From assembly GCA_028351415.1 (NCBI GenBank), contig JAOMJV010000001.1:1-40897 (forward strand): a stretch of DNA of 40,897 nucleotides, in the 5' to 3' direction. The notes under the pieces were generated by a model. That model was not told where the DNA came from and did no database searches. It saw only the letters and a program-made list of their open reading frames with translations. Source of the DNA: Candidatus Nitrosopumilus sp. Lineage in GTDB: Archaea > Thermoproteota > Nitrososphaeria > Nitrososphaerales > Nitrosopumilaceae. Numbering within the stretch: the first letter of the stretch is position 1; each line of letters opens with the position of its first letter. This document shows, piece by piece, positions 15,898-24,462 of the stretch. Position numbers and translations under genes: made by a program.

Positions 15898-17369
15898 ACA
15901 TCAAAGTATAGATAAAATTCGTGTGGATGTGGTCTAATTGAAATTTCTCTTTGGTCTCTTCTTTCTAATTCAATAATTTTATCAATTACATCATTGGTAA
16001 AAATTGGATTTAAGAATTTTCTATCACTTTCTAATTCATCTAATGCTTCACCAAGACTTTTTGGTAAAACTCCAATTCCACGTTTAGCTCTATCTGATTT
16101 TGTCATTTTAAATATATCATCACGTACTTGGTCACCTGGATCCATTTTCTTTTTAATTCCGTCCATTCCAGCTGCTGTTACTGCTGCAAATACGAGATAT
16201 GGATTTGATGAAGGGTCTGGTGCTCTAAATTCTAATCTTTTTAATTTAGCATGTTGTTTTCCTTTCAAATGTTTAGGAACTCTTACAATAGCTGAACGAT
16301 TTCCTGCACTCCATGCAATATATGCTGGAGCCTCATAACCTGGAACCAATCTATGGTATGAATTGGTAGTAGGATTACAAATTGCAGATAATGCTTTTGC
16401 GTGATTAATAATTCCGCCACAAAAATATCTACCAACTTGACTTAATTCAATTTCATCATCAGGATCATAAAATGCATTTTCCTTTCCTTTCCATAAACTA
16501 ACATTAACATGCATTCCAGAACCTGCATCCATTGCAATTGGTTTTGGCATACATGTTGCAACTTTTCCATATTTTTGTGCAACATTTTTGATTACATATT
16601 TGTAAGACTGTGCAGCATCTGCAGCATTTGTCATATGATCATACATGATATCAATTTCACATTGTCCTGCAGTTGCAACTTCATGGTGATGATTATCACA
16701 TAAAATTCCAAAATTATTACTTAAAATATTTACACATTCATTTCTGTATGGTGTTAGAGTATCTGCAGGTGGTGAAGGGTAATATCCTTCTTGTAATCCC
16801 ATTGGATATCCATCTCCAGTTTGACTCCATGGTGCTTCTGCTGATTCAATTGAATATGATTGTCCTTTATATGGTGTTAAAACATCCCAATGAACTTTAT
16901 CAAAGACAAAAAATTCTACTTCTGGACCCCAGGTACTGAAATCAAATCCCTGAGTTTTAATATATTCCTCAGCTTTTTGAGAAATACCTCTAGGATCTCG
17001 AGATAATCTTCCTCTACCTTCGCCCCAATGTACATCACAAAGAAGTCTAGCAGTTTTATTTTCAGTCATCCAAGGAATAATTGCAAATGTATTTGGATCT
17101 GGTTTTAATAATAAATCTGAGTCTTCAATTGATGTAAAACCTATAATTGATGAACCATCCAATTTTGGTAATCCATCCTTCATTTGTTGAGGAGTAAAAG
17201 TACTTGCTGAAATTGTAGTATGATGGAAATGACCTGTAAGTCCTGTAAATTGTAAATCGATAAATTGAATACCTTCGTGTTGAATTCTTGAGAAAACTTC
17301 ATCAATTGAGTAGGTTGTTTGAACTGCTTTTCCGTGGCTAACTTTGTATGGCAATATTTTATACTTCAA
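15894..17369 (-). CDS. glnA: Glutamine synthetase 1 (type I, alpha-like)
   Basis: Makes glutamine from glutamate, ammonia and ATP; in an ammonia oxidiser it is a main assimilation route. It has 491 residues. Metal and substrate ligands are present: WGPEVEFF (E150, E152), HEVATAGQCE (E230, E238), GMHVN (H287), RLVPGYEAP (R340), GNRSAIVR (R358) and RLEFR (E380). HVN rather than HVH resembles the GSI-alpha class. The adenylylation-site tyrosine is replaced (DDIFKM, F420). The glutamate-loop Asn of bacterial GS is Ala (MDAGSGMH, A282). A TATA-like CCTTAAA is centred 26 nt upstream. A diverged paralogue lies at 30550-31995. Confidence 0.94.
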   Translation of the reverse strand: MKYKILPYKVSHGKAVQTTYSIDEVFSRIQHEGIQFIDLQFTGLTGHFHHTTISASTFTPQQMKDGLPKLDGSSIIGFTSIEDSDLLLKPDPNTFAIIPWMTENKTARLLCDVHWGEGRGRLSRDPRGISQKAEEYIKTQGFDFSTWGPEVEFFVFDKVHWDVLTPYKGQSYSIESAEAPWSQTGDGYPMGLQEGYYPSPPADTLTPYRNECVNILSNNFGILCDNHHHEVATAGQCEIDIMYDHMTNAADAAQSYKYVIKNVAQKYGKVATCMPKPIAMDAGSGMHVNVSLWKGKENAFYDPDDEIELSQVGRYFCGGIINHAKALSAICNPTTNSYHRLVPGYEAPAYIAWSAGNRSAIVRVPKHLKGKQHAKLKRLEFRAPDPSSNPYLVFAAVTAAGMDGIKKKMDPGDQVRDDIFKMTKSDRAKRGIGVLPKSLGEALDELESDRKFLNPIFTNDVIDKIIELERRDQREISIRPHPHEFYLYFDV

Positions 17370-17410
17370 TCAAACACAAATACAACCAGCATTTAAGGAT
17401 TAGCTAGAAT

Positions 17411-17968
17411 ATGTCTGAATCAAACCAAATTGATATCAATTCATTACATCATACAGTTTTACTAGAAACTGAAAATGATTCCTTGTTAGAAATCAAACCA
17501 AATTTTTATCGAAACTTATCTGATTTTATTGGAAATTTAAGAAAACAAGAATTTGATGGTGTAGAAAATAAAATTAAAGATACTATGATAGAAATGGCAA
17601 CTGAATTAACATCATTATTGATACATATCCGATTAGAAAAAATTTCTAATCCTGATAATTTTGACATTAGTCATCTTCTTGATGAAGAAAAATTCATTTT
17701 AGATTCACATGAAGAACAAAATGAAAGAATAGAGATGATTCTATCTGCAACAATCAGTGGAAAATCAAAATTTCTTGAATCATTAGCAGAAAATCATAAA
17801 ATAAAGAAAGTAGTAATTAGATTTCTTAGTGATGTTGATGAAATTATAGGTGCAGATCTTGAAAGATATGGTCCGTTTAAGCTTGAAGATATAGCTACAA
17901 TCCCGTATGAAAATGCTCAGGCCTTAATTGCTAAAAAAATTGCAATTAAAGTTAGATGGGAAGATTAG
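17411..17968 (+). CDS. GINS complex subunit (GINS51 type)
   Basis: A 185-residue replication factor of the CMG-like helicase complex (Cdc45/RecJ-MCM-GINS). The N-terminal A-domain is helical (about 25-120). The short C-terminal B-domain carries the hallmark ADLERYGPFKLEDIATIPYE (about 150-170) with ENAQALI after it, characteristic of archaeal Gins51 (Sld5/Psf1 side, A-then-B order). It is divergent from glnA with about 40 bp between the start codons. With PolD, Cdc6 and PCNA in the same window it fits a replication-gene neighbourhood. A Gins23 partner is not seen here. Confidence 0.88.
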   Translation: MSESNQIDINSLHHTVLLETENDSLLEIKPNFYRNLSDFIGNLRKQEFDGVENKIKDTMIEMATELTSLLIHIRLEKISNPDNFDISHLLDEEKFILDSHEEQNERIEMILSATISGKSKFLESLAENHKIKKVVIRFLSDVDEIIGADLERYGPFKLEDIATIPYENAQALIAKKIAIKVRWED

Positions 17969-17999
17969 GTAGAAATTATACCCATTATTATTACAAATT

Positions 18000-18284
18000 A
18001 TGTCTCATACTGGAGTAGAAGTTTTTGATTATCTTTTATATACAATTTATCCCGTAATTGGAATTTTTATCGTTGAAATGATTAGTAGATTAATCAAAGC
18101 TCCAAAATGGATTAAACTTTGGACTCAGGCAGCTGTATCTGTATCTTTTGGCATTTACTATTGGTTCATCTTACCTGCACCACAAAATTTTCCATTAACT
18201 GCAATGGTCATGTTTGCATTAGCAATTGCTTTAATCTATCAAGGAAGACGTGCAAAAATTTCTCCTGAAAAAAGTCCTTATTGA
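18000..18284 (+). CDS. Small integral membrane protein
   Basis: A 94-residue protein with three predicted transmembrane helices (about 10-30, 38-60, 64-86) and a positively charged C-terminal tail (GRRAKISPEKSPY), which suggests a cytoplasmic C-terminus. Spaced 31 bp after the GINS gene and convergent, with a 2-bp gap, to the AN1 zinc-finger gene. No family recognised. Confidence 0.62.
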   Translation: MSHTGVEVFDYLLYTIYPVIGIFIVEMISRLIKAPKWIKLWTQAAVSVSFGIYYWFILPAPQNFPLTAMVMFALAIALIYQGRRAKISPEKSPY

Positions 18285-18286
18285 TT

Positions 18287-18508
18287 TTAAGATTTTCCAA
18301 AAATTCGTTTAAAAATACTTCCTTTATTTTTACTTCCATCACGAATTATTTTCTTCTCTCCAAATCTTTCTGATCTAATTTGGCGTAATTTTACACATCT
18401 GTGTTCTTCTGGAAGTCTATGTTCTGCACAAAATGGATCCTTGCAATAACTACAATGAAATGGCATCTCTGTCATATCTCCACAATAAGCACAATTTTCC
18501 GATATCAT
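18287..18508 (-). CDS. AN1-type zinc-finger protein
   Basis: A 73-residue protein. The N-terminal part has the AN1 pattern CAYCGDMTEMPFHCSYC, then FCAEHRLPEEHRC: Cys-x2-Cys, Cys-x2-Cys, Cys, His, His, Cys ligands binding two zincs. A basic tail follows (KKIIRDGSKNKGSIFKRIFG). AN1 fingers are best known in eukaryotic ubiquitin- and stress-linked proteins; small archaeal versions are common but uncharacterised. The basic tail could contact nucleic acid or membrane. The gene is complete within 222 bp. Confidence 0.86.
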   Translation of the reverse strand: MISENCAYCGDMTEMPFHCSYCKDPFCAEHRLPEEHRCVKLRQIRSERFGEKKIIRDGSKNKGSIFKRIFGKS

Positions 18509-18615
18509 AAGTTAGCATAGGTTTTTTCTTTTAAAAAAGTTGTTAGATTATTTTTTAAAATTATACTAGATTTCTAAACATTTTTACTATTGTTGTATCA
18601 AAATTTAGATGATAT

Positions 18616-19359
18616 ATGATGATTAATGGTAAAGTTGCAATAATTACTGGAGCAAGTAGTGGTATTGGGGAAGCTACTGCTTTAACACTGGCCAAAGCTG
18701 GTGTTAAAGTTGCAATTGGTGCTAGACGAATAGAAAGATTAGAAGAATTATCTAAAAAAATTATTGCTAACGGTGGAGAAGTATTCTTTCAAAAATTAGA
18801 TGTAACAAAAAATGAAGAATGCAAAAATTTTGCTAAAGCAGTTTTAGACAAATGGGGTTCAATTGATATTTTAGTAAATAATGCAGGTCTAATGCCATTA
18901 AGTTTTTTCAAAAATCTCAAAATTGATGAATGGGATAGAATGATAGATGTAAACATTAAAGGCGTCTTATACTGTACAGGCTCAGTTATTTCTCATATGA
19001 AAGAAAAAAAATCAGGACATATAGTTAATATTTCATCTGTAGCTGGCAGAGTTGTATTTCCAGCAGGTAGTGTTTATTGTGCAACAAAATTCGCTGTAGC
19101 TGCATTTACTGAAGGATTAAGGCAAGAATTTAGTGTTCGTTCTAATATTCGAGTAACTAGTATTGAACCTGGAATAGTTGCGACAGAACTAACTGATACA
19201 ATAACTGATGAATCTCTTCAACAATTTGTAGAAAATGGGAAAAAAATGGAAACTTTACAAGCACAAGATATTGCAAACGCAATTTTGTATGCAGTAGACT
19301 CTCCATCACATGTTAATGTCAATGAAATTTTGATTAGACCTACAACCCAAGAAAAATAA
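18616..19359 (+). CDS. SDR-family oxidoreductase
   Basis: A 247-residue classical short-chain dehydrogenase/reductase. The cofactor motif TGASSGIG is at residues 11-18, ARR after strand 2 suggests NADP(H) preference, NNAG is near residue 90, and the catalytic Ser (NISSVAG) and YCATK follow. Best guess is reduction of a 3-oxo- or hydroxy-substrate; the actual substrate cannot be told. The next gene's TTG start lies 1 nt after its stop codon, so it probably forms an operon with the flavoprotein. ATG at 18616 is kept; a second ATG follows at 18619. Confidence 0.9.
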   Translation: MMINGKVAIITGASSGIGEATALTLAKAGVKVAIGARRIERLEELSKKIIANGGEVFFQKLDVTKNEECKNFAKAVLDKWGSIDILVNNAGLMPLSFFKNLKIDEWDRMIDVNIKGVLYCTGSVISHMKEKKSGHIVNISSVAGRVVFPAGSVYCATKFAVAAFTEGLRQEFSVRSNIRVTSIEPGIVATELTDTITDESLQQFVENGKKMETLQAQDIANAILYAVDSPSHVNVNEILIRPTTQEK

Positions 19360-19360
19360 T

Positions 19361-20509
19361 TTGTCAAATATTCCACATGTTGTAATTTTGGGTGGAGGAT
19401 TTGGTGGTCTTTCTGCAGCTAATGAAATAAGAAATTCATTAGATCCATCTAAGGTAAAAATTACAATTATTGATAAAAAAGACTGGTTTATGGTCGGATA
19501 TGCAAAATTATGGATAATGAATGGAACTAGAACTTTTGAAAATTCTATTGGCTCATTAAATGAACTACCAAAAAAACAAATTAATTTTATTAAAGATGAA
19601 ATTATTGAAATTAATTATAATAATAATTTTGTAAAAACAAAATCTGAAGATATTTCATTTGATTTTCTTATCATTTCGATGGGAGCTATATTGGCACCAG
19701 AAAAAATTCCAGGTTTAGTAGAAAATGGATTTAATTTGTATGATCATAATCAGCTTGATGAGATTCATCAAAAATTAGATAAAATAGAATCTGGAAAAAT
19801 TGCTATTGTAATTATGGGTATGCCTTACAAATGCCCTCCAGCACCTTTTGAGGCTAGTTTACTAGTTGATTCGATGCTTAGAAAGAGAGGAGTCCGAAAT
19901 TCTGTTCAAATTGATTTTTACAGCCCTGCCCCAATTACACTACCTGCAGCAGGTCCTGAAGTAAGTAAAAAAATTCTTGACTTAGTAAATTCAGAAAAAA
20001 TTACTTTTCATAATTCTAAAAAAATTACTCGTGTAGAATCTAAAAAATTAATTTTTGAAAATGATGAATATACTTTTGATATTCTTTTAGCAATTCCACC
20101 ACATATTGCACCTAAAGTCATCTATGATTCTAATTTAGCAAAGGAGCCGGGATTTATTCCAATTAATAGAGATTGTAAAACACCACATGAAAATATTTTT
20201 GCAGTTGGTGATGTTACAAGCTTAGTTGTTACTGATTCAATGGCAGTACCTAAAGCAGGAATTTTTGCAGAAGGGGAAGGAATTACAGTTGCAAAAAATA
20301 TTGTCTTAAAACTTGAATCAAAAGAATCATCTGCTTTGTTTGATGGTAAAGGTGGATGCTTTTTAGAATCTGGTAGAGATACAGCTTCAATAATTGAAGT
20401 AGACATGTTTGCAGATCCAAAACCTTCTACTCGTTTAACAGAATCTACTAAAGACAATCTTTCTAAAAAATTAGATTTTGAAAAAGAAAGATTATCGAAA
20501 TGGTTATGA
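19361..20509 (+). CDS. FAD-dependent oxidoreductase, sulfide:quinone oxidoreductase-like
   Basis: A 382-residue flavoprotein of the SQR/FCSD/type II NADH dehydrogenase superfamily. The Rossmann FAD motif VVILGGGFGGLSAA is at the N-terminus, a redox-active-type Cys sits in MPYKCPPAPFEA, and the second FAD motif HENIFAVGDVTS is followed by PKAGIFAEGEG. A later Cys is in GKGGCFLESG. Classical SQRs use a cysteine pair; here the spacing suggests two of the usual three cysteines, so the substrate is uncertain. It starts with TTG directly after the SDR gene, so co-translation is likely. It overlaps the convergent gene by 6 bp. Confidence 0.85.
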   Translation: MSNIPHVVILGGGFGGLSAANEIRNSLDPSKVKITIIDKKDWFMVGYAKLWIMNGTRTFENSIGSLNELPKKQINFIKDEIIEINYNNNFVKTKSEDISFDFLIISMGAILAPEKIPGLVENGFNLYDHNQLDEIHQKLDKIESGKIAIVIMGMPYKCPPAPFEASLLVDSMLRKRGVRNSVQIDFYSPAPITLPAAGPEVSKKILDLVNSEKITFHNSKKITRVESKKLIFENDEYTFDILLAIPPHIAPKVIYDSNLAKEPGFIPINRDCKTPHENIFAVGDVTSLVVTDSMAVPKAGIFAEGEGITVAKNIVLKLESKESSALFDGKGGCFLESGRDTASIIEVDMFADPKPSTRLTESTKDNLSKKLDFEKERLSKWL

Positions 20510-20719
20510 ACTATCTTTTTGATTTGTTTCTCTAGTTAGATGTCCCAATATTGCTTTTATTTCAACTCCTAAATCTTGATTATTTTTTGATAAATTTAGT
20601 TTTTCAGTAATTTCATTTTTAAAATTTTCATCTTCTAACTCTATACTTCTTCTTTGAACACAATCTATATGATCTTTGTCGGTAGCTGAAATTTTATGAC
20701 AAATATTGCATAATTTCAT
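20504..20719 (-). CDS. Small zinc-finger-like hypothetical protein
   Basis: A 71-residue protein beginning MKLCNICHKISATDKDHIDC. The Cys-x2-Cys plus His-x2-Cys pattern (C4, C7, H17, C20) suggests one zinc knuckle. The remainder is helical and charged. It overlaps the flavoprotein's 3' end by 6 bp and is divergent from the tRNA-Pro gene. Function unknown. Confidence 0.6.
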   Translation of the reverse strand: MKLCNICHKISATDKDHIDCVQRRSIELEDENFKNEITEKLNLSKNNQDLGVEIKAILGHLTRETNQKDSS

Positions 20720-20743
20720 AATTTCTATTTGATTATGGGACGA

Positions 20744-20752
20744 TTTAATAAT
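20744..20752 (+). promoter_or_regulatory. TATA-like element of the tRNA-Pro gene
   Basis: TTTAATAAT is centred about 28 nt before the tRNA 5' end, so transcription may start at or next to the mature 5' end. Confidence 0.5.
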
Positions 20753-20775
20753 TTCATTTTATGCCTGTGATCCTA

Positions 20776-20849
20776 GGGATCGTGGTCTAGCTTGGTATGA
20801 TACTAGCCTGGGGGGCTAGTGGTCGCAGGTTCAAATCCTGCTGATCCCA
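20776..20849 (+). tRNA. tRNA-Pro (anticodon GGG)
   Basis: A complete 74-nt cloverleaf. The acceptor is GGGATCG paired with TGATCCC (20842-20848), discriminator A at 20849. The anticodon stem is CTAGC/GCTAG (20803-20807, 20815-20819) around loop CTGGGGG, giving anticodon GGG (20810-20812) for CCC/CCU proline codons. The T arm is GCAGG-TTCAAAT-CCTGC (20825-20841). There is no intron, and CCA is not encoded, so it relies on the CCA-adding enzyme (21586-22935). The stop codon of the convergent kinase gene begins at the very next base. Confidence 0.96.
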
Positions 20850-21611
20850 TTACAATTTCAATATTTTGAGTAAATTTTCAAAATTTTCTCGTGTTTTTTC
20901 TAATTTGTATGATTTTAAAGCATCAATAATTTTTTCTTTAGAAGAATTTTTATAAATTTTTTGAGATTGTTTTGCAATACCTGATCCAATAAAGAATGCT
21001 TGAGTGATTGATGTAACATTTGAAGGCCTTCTTTTTGTACTAGAACTTTCAAAATCAATTAGAGAAACTTTTGTTTTACCTACAATAACATGTTTTGAAA
21101 TATTACTTAATTCACCATGGTCAAATCCAATTTGATCTAATCTATAACAATCTTCTAAAGTACTTTTTATTGTCGATTTTAATTGTTTTACACTACCAGT
21201 ACCTTTTAACATTTCAATCCAATCACTAAATTTTTCTCCTTCAAGATATTCCATAACTAAAAAATTTTTACTTACATCAATTATTTTTGGACCTACATTA
21301 ACTGAATTAACTAATTTTAACAATACTGATTCATTTTTCATATTTTTTCTTTGAGAATCAATTCTTCTAATTTTTAGTGCAACTTCTTTATTTCCTCTTT
21401 TTACAAGTACTACAACTCCAACGTATCCCTTTCCTAAAATTTCTAAATTTCCAATTTTGGTAGGACCTGTAAAACAAACTGATTTTATTTTTAATTTTTC
21501 TAATTCATTAATTCTTGATTTAATTTGACGATTAGTTGCATTTGGATATCCTAAAACATTTGAGTATGGTTTTTCTGCAAGTTTTTTAATTGAAATGAAG
21601 GAGTGTGCCAT
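20850..21611 (-). CDS. Predicted Ser/Thr protein kinase, archaeal COG2112-like
   Basis: A 253-residue protein with an N-terminal helical extension (1-45) and a small kinase-like domain. Glycine loop GKGYVGVVVL (60-69), ATP-binding Lys in ALKIRR (K80), hinge VMEYLEGEKF (about 119-128), catalytic loop FDHGELSN (D164, N170) and metal-binding DFE in LIDFESS (D186). The compact form and DFE in place of DFG resemble archaeal RIO/Bud32-like and COG2112 kinases. Substrate unknown. Its start overlaps the upstream cca gene by 26 nt, indicating translational coupling, so it may act in tRNA or ribosome maturation. It ends flush against the tRNA-Pro gene. Confidence 0.82.
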   Translation of the reverse strand: MAHSFISIKKLAEKPYSNVLGYPNATNRQIKSRINELEKLKIKSVCFTGPTKIGNLEILGKGYVGVVVLVKRGNKEVALKIRRIDSQRKNMKNESVLLKLVNSVNVGPKIIDVSKNFLVMEYLEGEKFSDWIEMLKGTGSVKQLKSTIKSTLEDCYRLDQIGFDHGELSNISKHVIVGKTKVSLIDFESSSTKRRPSNVTSITQAFFIGSGIAKQSQKIYKNSSKEKIIDALKSYKLEKTRENFENLLKILKL

Positions 21612-22935
21612 CTACTGAAATCAACTCAGCTACTTCCTCTTTAATTGATTTACTTAGAGCTTTATTTCCTAGGAATACCTTAAAACCGCCTTTGAAATCC
21701 TTTTCAAGACCTTTTGGTATGCCTATTTGAAGATTTTTTTTCAAAAATTCTTTCATAAAACTTTCGGCATTCGTATGTTTTCTTTTTTCTAATGAAATTA
21801 TTTTTCTATTATTTCCAACCCACACTAATTCTGCATTATTGAGATTTTTAGAAATAAAACTGTGGGCGCTATCTTCTCTAAAAAATTCTGGTCCACTTTT
21901 TTGATATATTTCACTTATTTTTGTAGACTCTAAAAAGAAGATGAGATATGCTTCTTTTTCTTCATCTGTATGGGATTTGCTTCTAAGTACTGTGAATCCT
22001 CCTAATTCCAATTGTGTAGACAATGTTGATGTTGCTCTTTTAATCTGTCCCCAAATAATATCGGAACTTCTGGTTTTAAATTCAAATTTTACAATTAGTA
22101 AATTACTCCAAAATTTTTTTGATATTTTTGATTTTTTAATTTTAAAAAATTCTAAACTTGGTTTTTCTTTTAATGCTCTACAAATTAGAATAAATTTTCC
22201 AATATTTTCATTTGAAATAGCAGCGGCTAAATTTCTATTACTGTCAATTGGATCAATTACAACTATCGCGGTATCAAAAGATTTTGATGTTGTTCCAATA
22301 ATTTGATTTTCTTTAATATTTGATATTGATTTTATTAGATTTTCAAAATTACCAAATTCAAAAATTAAAACTTCTGAAATATACCCACTAAAGCCTTGTT
22401 TTGCAATTTCTGCACCATAAATTTTATTAGATTTTAAAAATGTCTTGAGAATTCTAACTTCATTCTTCATCTTTAACGTCAATGATTTTTTCATAAATTT
22501 TGTATGAAATGGTGATCTATCTGCAGCACTTTTCCATTCACCACTTTTGACATCATAGCATGGCACGATGTTAATTTTTGTGTCTTTAATTTTAGCTTCA
22601 ACATAGGGATGTTGAGAATATCTAACATACGGAGAATATTTTTTTAGTGATTCAAAACCAATTTTCTTTGAAATACTTTCTAATTTTTCTTCAGAAGTAC
22701 TTATTTTAAATTTAATAAAAATATCAATATCTGCATTTTTTGATAACCATGTATCTTTAGCATATGAACCCCCAAATTCTAATTCTACTACTTCTGAATA
22801 TTTTTCAATTTCTTTTTTAACTAATTTGTATACTTTATCTGCAATTTCTTTTTTTGCCTTTTGAATTACATTTGACGGAATTGTTGTTTTTGCAATTTTA
22901 GAAATTATTTGTTTCATTATTTTGGTACTATTCAT
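21586..22935 (-). CDS. cca: CCA-adding tRNA nucleotidyltransferase (class I)
   Basis: Adds or repairs the 3' CCA of tRNAs without a template. It has 449 residues, typical of archaeal class I enzymes. The nucleotidyltransferase signature is LEFGGSYAKDTWL with ADIDIFIKF (G55, S57, D69, D71). The central and C-terminal regions (SPFHTKFMKKSL, NEVRILKTFLKS, KQGFSGYISEVLI) match the archaeal body and tail domains. It overlaps the kinase gene downstream by 26 nt. The need for it is evident: the tRNA-Pro gene 0.7 kb away has no encoded CCA. Confidence 0.95.
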   Translation of the reverse strand: MNSTKIMKQIISKIAKTTIPSNVIQKAKKEIADKVYKLVKKEIEKYSEVVELEFGGSYAKDTWLSKNADIDIFIKFKISTSEEKLESISKKIGFESLKKYSPYVRYSQHPYVEAKIKDTKINIVPCYDVKSGEWKSAADRSPFHTKFMKKSLTLKMKNEVRILKTFLKSNKIYGAEIAKQGFSGYISEVLIFEFGNFENLIKSISNIKENQIIGTTSKSFDTAIVVIDPIDSNRNLAAAISNENIGKFILICRALKEKPSLEFFKIKKSKISKKFWSNLLIVKFEFKTRSSDIIWGQIKRATSTLSTQLELGGFTVLRSKSHTDEEKEAYLIFFLESTKISEIYQKSGPEFFREDSAHSFISKNLNNAELVWVGNNRKIISLEKRKHTNAESFMKEFLKKNLQIGIPKGLEKDFKGGFKVFLGNKALSKSIKEEVAELISVDGTLLHFN

Positions 22936-23017
22936 TTTTTAATTGATTTTATATTAATTTGATTATTCTGATTAGTATCTAATAGTTAACTTCATAGACG
23001 AGTATTTTTTTTGATAT

Positions 23018-23569
23018 ATGTTGAGTAAATTACTTGTATGTTTAACAGGCATGCCTGGTGCTGGCAAATCTACTATCGCTGAAGGTTTGAAATCTGAAGG
23101 TTATGAAATTATTAATTTAGGAAATGCAGTAAGAAGTGAAGCTAAAAAAAGAAATCTAGATGCAAGTAGGGAAAATCTTGGAAAATTAATGTTAGAACTT
23201 AGAGAGAAAAATGGACCTGGCGCGATTGCTGAATTAGTTGAAACACAAATACAATCATCTAATGCAAGTGTACTGTTAATTGATGGAGTTAGATCCAATG
23301 ATGAAATACAGGTACTTAGAAAATTTGGAACTGTAAAACTATTAGCAATACATGCTTCAACTGATACTCGATTTAATTTCTTACAAAAAAGAGGAAGATC
23401 TGATGATCCACAAACAAAAGAACATTTCAATGAAAGGGATAATCGTGAATTAGGGGTTGGTATTAGCAACTCCATTGCACTATCTGATTTTGCAATATCT
23501 AATATTGGGTTAACAAAAGATGAATTAATAAAAAAATCATATGAAATAATTCAAAGATGGATTGAATGA
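23018..23569 (+). CDS. UPF0200-family P-loop kinase-like protein
   Basis: A 183-residue P-loop NTPase resembling nucleoside-monophosphate or dephospho-CoA kinases. Walker A GMPGAGKST (residues 11-19), LIDGVRSNDEI (Walker B-like, about 90) and a LID-like KRGRSDDPQT (about 127) are visible. This is the UPF0200 group common in archaea, whose substrate is not settled. It overlaps the next gene by 4 bp (ATGA), and UPF0200-UPF0201 adjacency or fusion is a recurrent archaeal arrangement, which suggests joint action, perhaps on RNA or nucleotides. Confidence 0.85.
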   Translation: MLSKLLVCLTGMPGAGKSTIAEGLKSEGYEIINLGNAVRSEAKKRNLDASRENLGKLMLELREKNGPGAIAELVETQIQSSNASVLLIDGVRSNDEIQVLRKFGTVKLLAIHASTDTRFNFLQKRGRSDDPQTKEHFNERDNRELGVGISNSIALSDFAISNIGLTKDELIKKSYEIIQRWIE

Positions 23570-23961
23570 AAATCCCAAACCTTAGTTGCAAAATAGAAAT
23601 GTTTTGTACTGTAAATCCTTCTGAATCTATCGAAAAAATAGAACAAGCAATTTCTAATATTTTTCCTTATGCAATCATAAACAATAACGACGTTTCAATT
23701 AATGCACACTCTAAAGAATTAAGATCTTTTGAAAAAATTTATCAATTTATACATAATAATAAACTACAAAAAATTTACTTACGTTCACTTGAAGATAATT
23801 TACAAGATGACACTACATGGTTCTATCTTAACAAACAAGCAGCATTTGTTGAACAAATAGCAATTTGTGAAGAATCCAATGAATCTCCATTAGGACCAAT
23901 TAAAGTCACTTTAACATCATCTAATATTGATGCAATCATTGACTGGATAGTTTTTGATTAG
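23566..23961 (+). CDS. UPF0201 RNA-binding-like protein
   Basis: A 131-residue protein of the UPF0201/COG1325 group (RNA-binding domain family, proposed as exosome-associated). Recognisable segments are IEMFCTVNPSESIEKIEQAI near the N-terminus, SRE-like HSKELRSFEKIYQFI, then FYLNKQAAFVEQIAICEE and SPLGPIKVTL near the end. It is translationally coupled to the UPF0200 gene through an ATGA overlap. Function is not established experimentally as far as I know; RNA processing is the usual suggestion and fits nearby tRNA-maturation genes. Confidence 0.85.
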   Translation: MKIPNLSCKIEMFCTVNPSESIEKIEQAISNIFPYAIINNNDVSINAHSKELRSFEKIYQFIHNNKLQKIYLRSLEDNLQDDTTWFYLNKQAAFVEQIAICEESNESPLGPIKVTLTSSNIDAIIDWIVFD

Positions 23962-24045
23962 ATAAAACTACTTAAAAAAATTCACTCATTTTTGATTATT
24001 TTTTTTAGTTTGAATTTAAAATGAATTTTTTAACAATACGATAAC

Positions 24046-24459
24046 ATGTTGATAAAATTAGCCATAATTGTAGCTGTTTTCGTTTTAGGTGGTATGATAT
24101 TTTCTTCAGAAATTACTGAATTATTTCCAAATACATCTGTGCTATTGTCTGATTCTTTAAAAAATGACATTAGTTCCCTTAATACAAAAATAACTAATTC
24201 TTTTGAGAATCGTCTAGACACTTCTATTGATAAAACAATTCAAAGTGTCAGTGATAGTGTATATGAAGGAATTACAGAAACAGGAGATAAATTAGTTGAA
24301 AATGTTAATGAAAAAATTTCTGAAGGAATTACAGAAGCTGGAGATAATATTAAGAATGAAATTATAGAATCAAGTGAATCCTCTAAAGAAAATCTTACAA
24401 ATGAAATCTCTAGTTTTGACCCATTTAGCTTTATAAAAAATATATTCAAAACTATTTAA
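24046..24459 (+). CDS. Membrane-anchored repeat protein of unknown function
   Basis: A 137-residue protein with one N-terminal hydrophobic helix or signal anchor (IKLAIIVAVFVLGGMIFSS), then an acidic, helical extracytoplasmic domain. Two similar units, VYEGITETGDKLVENVNEKI and SEGITEAGDNIKNEIIES, sit at about 67-108, suggesting a short amphipathic or coiled-coil repeat. It is convergent, with 3 bp between stop codons, to RNase Z. No family recognised. Confidence 0.62.
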   Translation: MLIKLAIIVAVFVLGGMIFSSEITELFPNTSVLLSDSLKNDISSLNTKITNSFENRLDTSIDKTIQSVSDSVYEGITETGDKLVENVNEKISEGITEAGDNIKNEIIESSESSKENLTNEISSFDPFSFIKNIFKTI

Positions 24460-24462
24460 TTT

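Noticed and set aside
21941-22306. A 121-codon plus-strand ORF within the CCA-adding enzyme.
   Set aside because: It lies wholly antisense to a clearly conserved gene and resembles no family.
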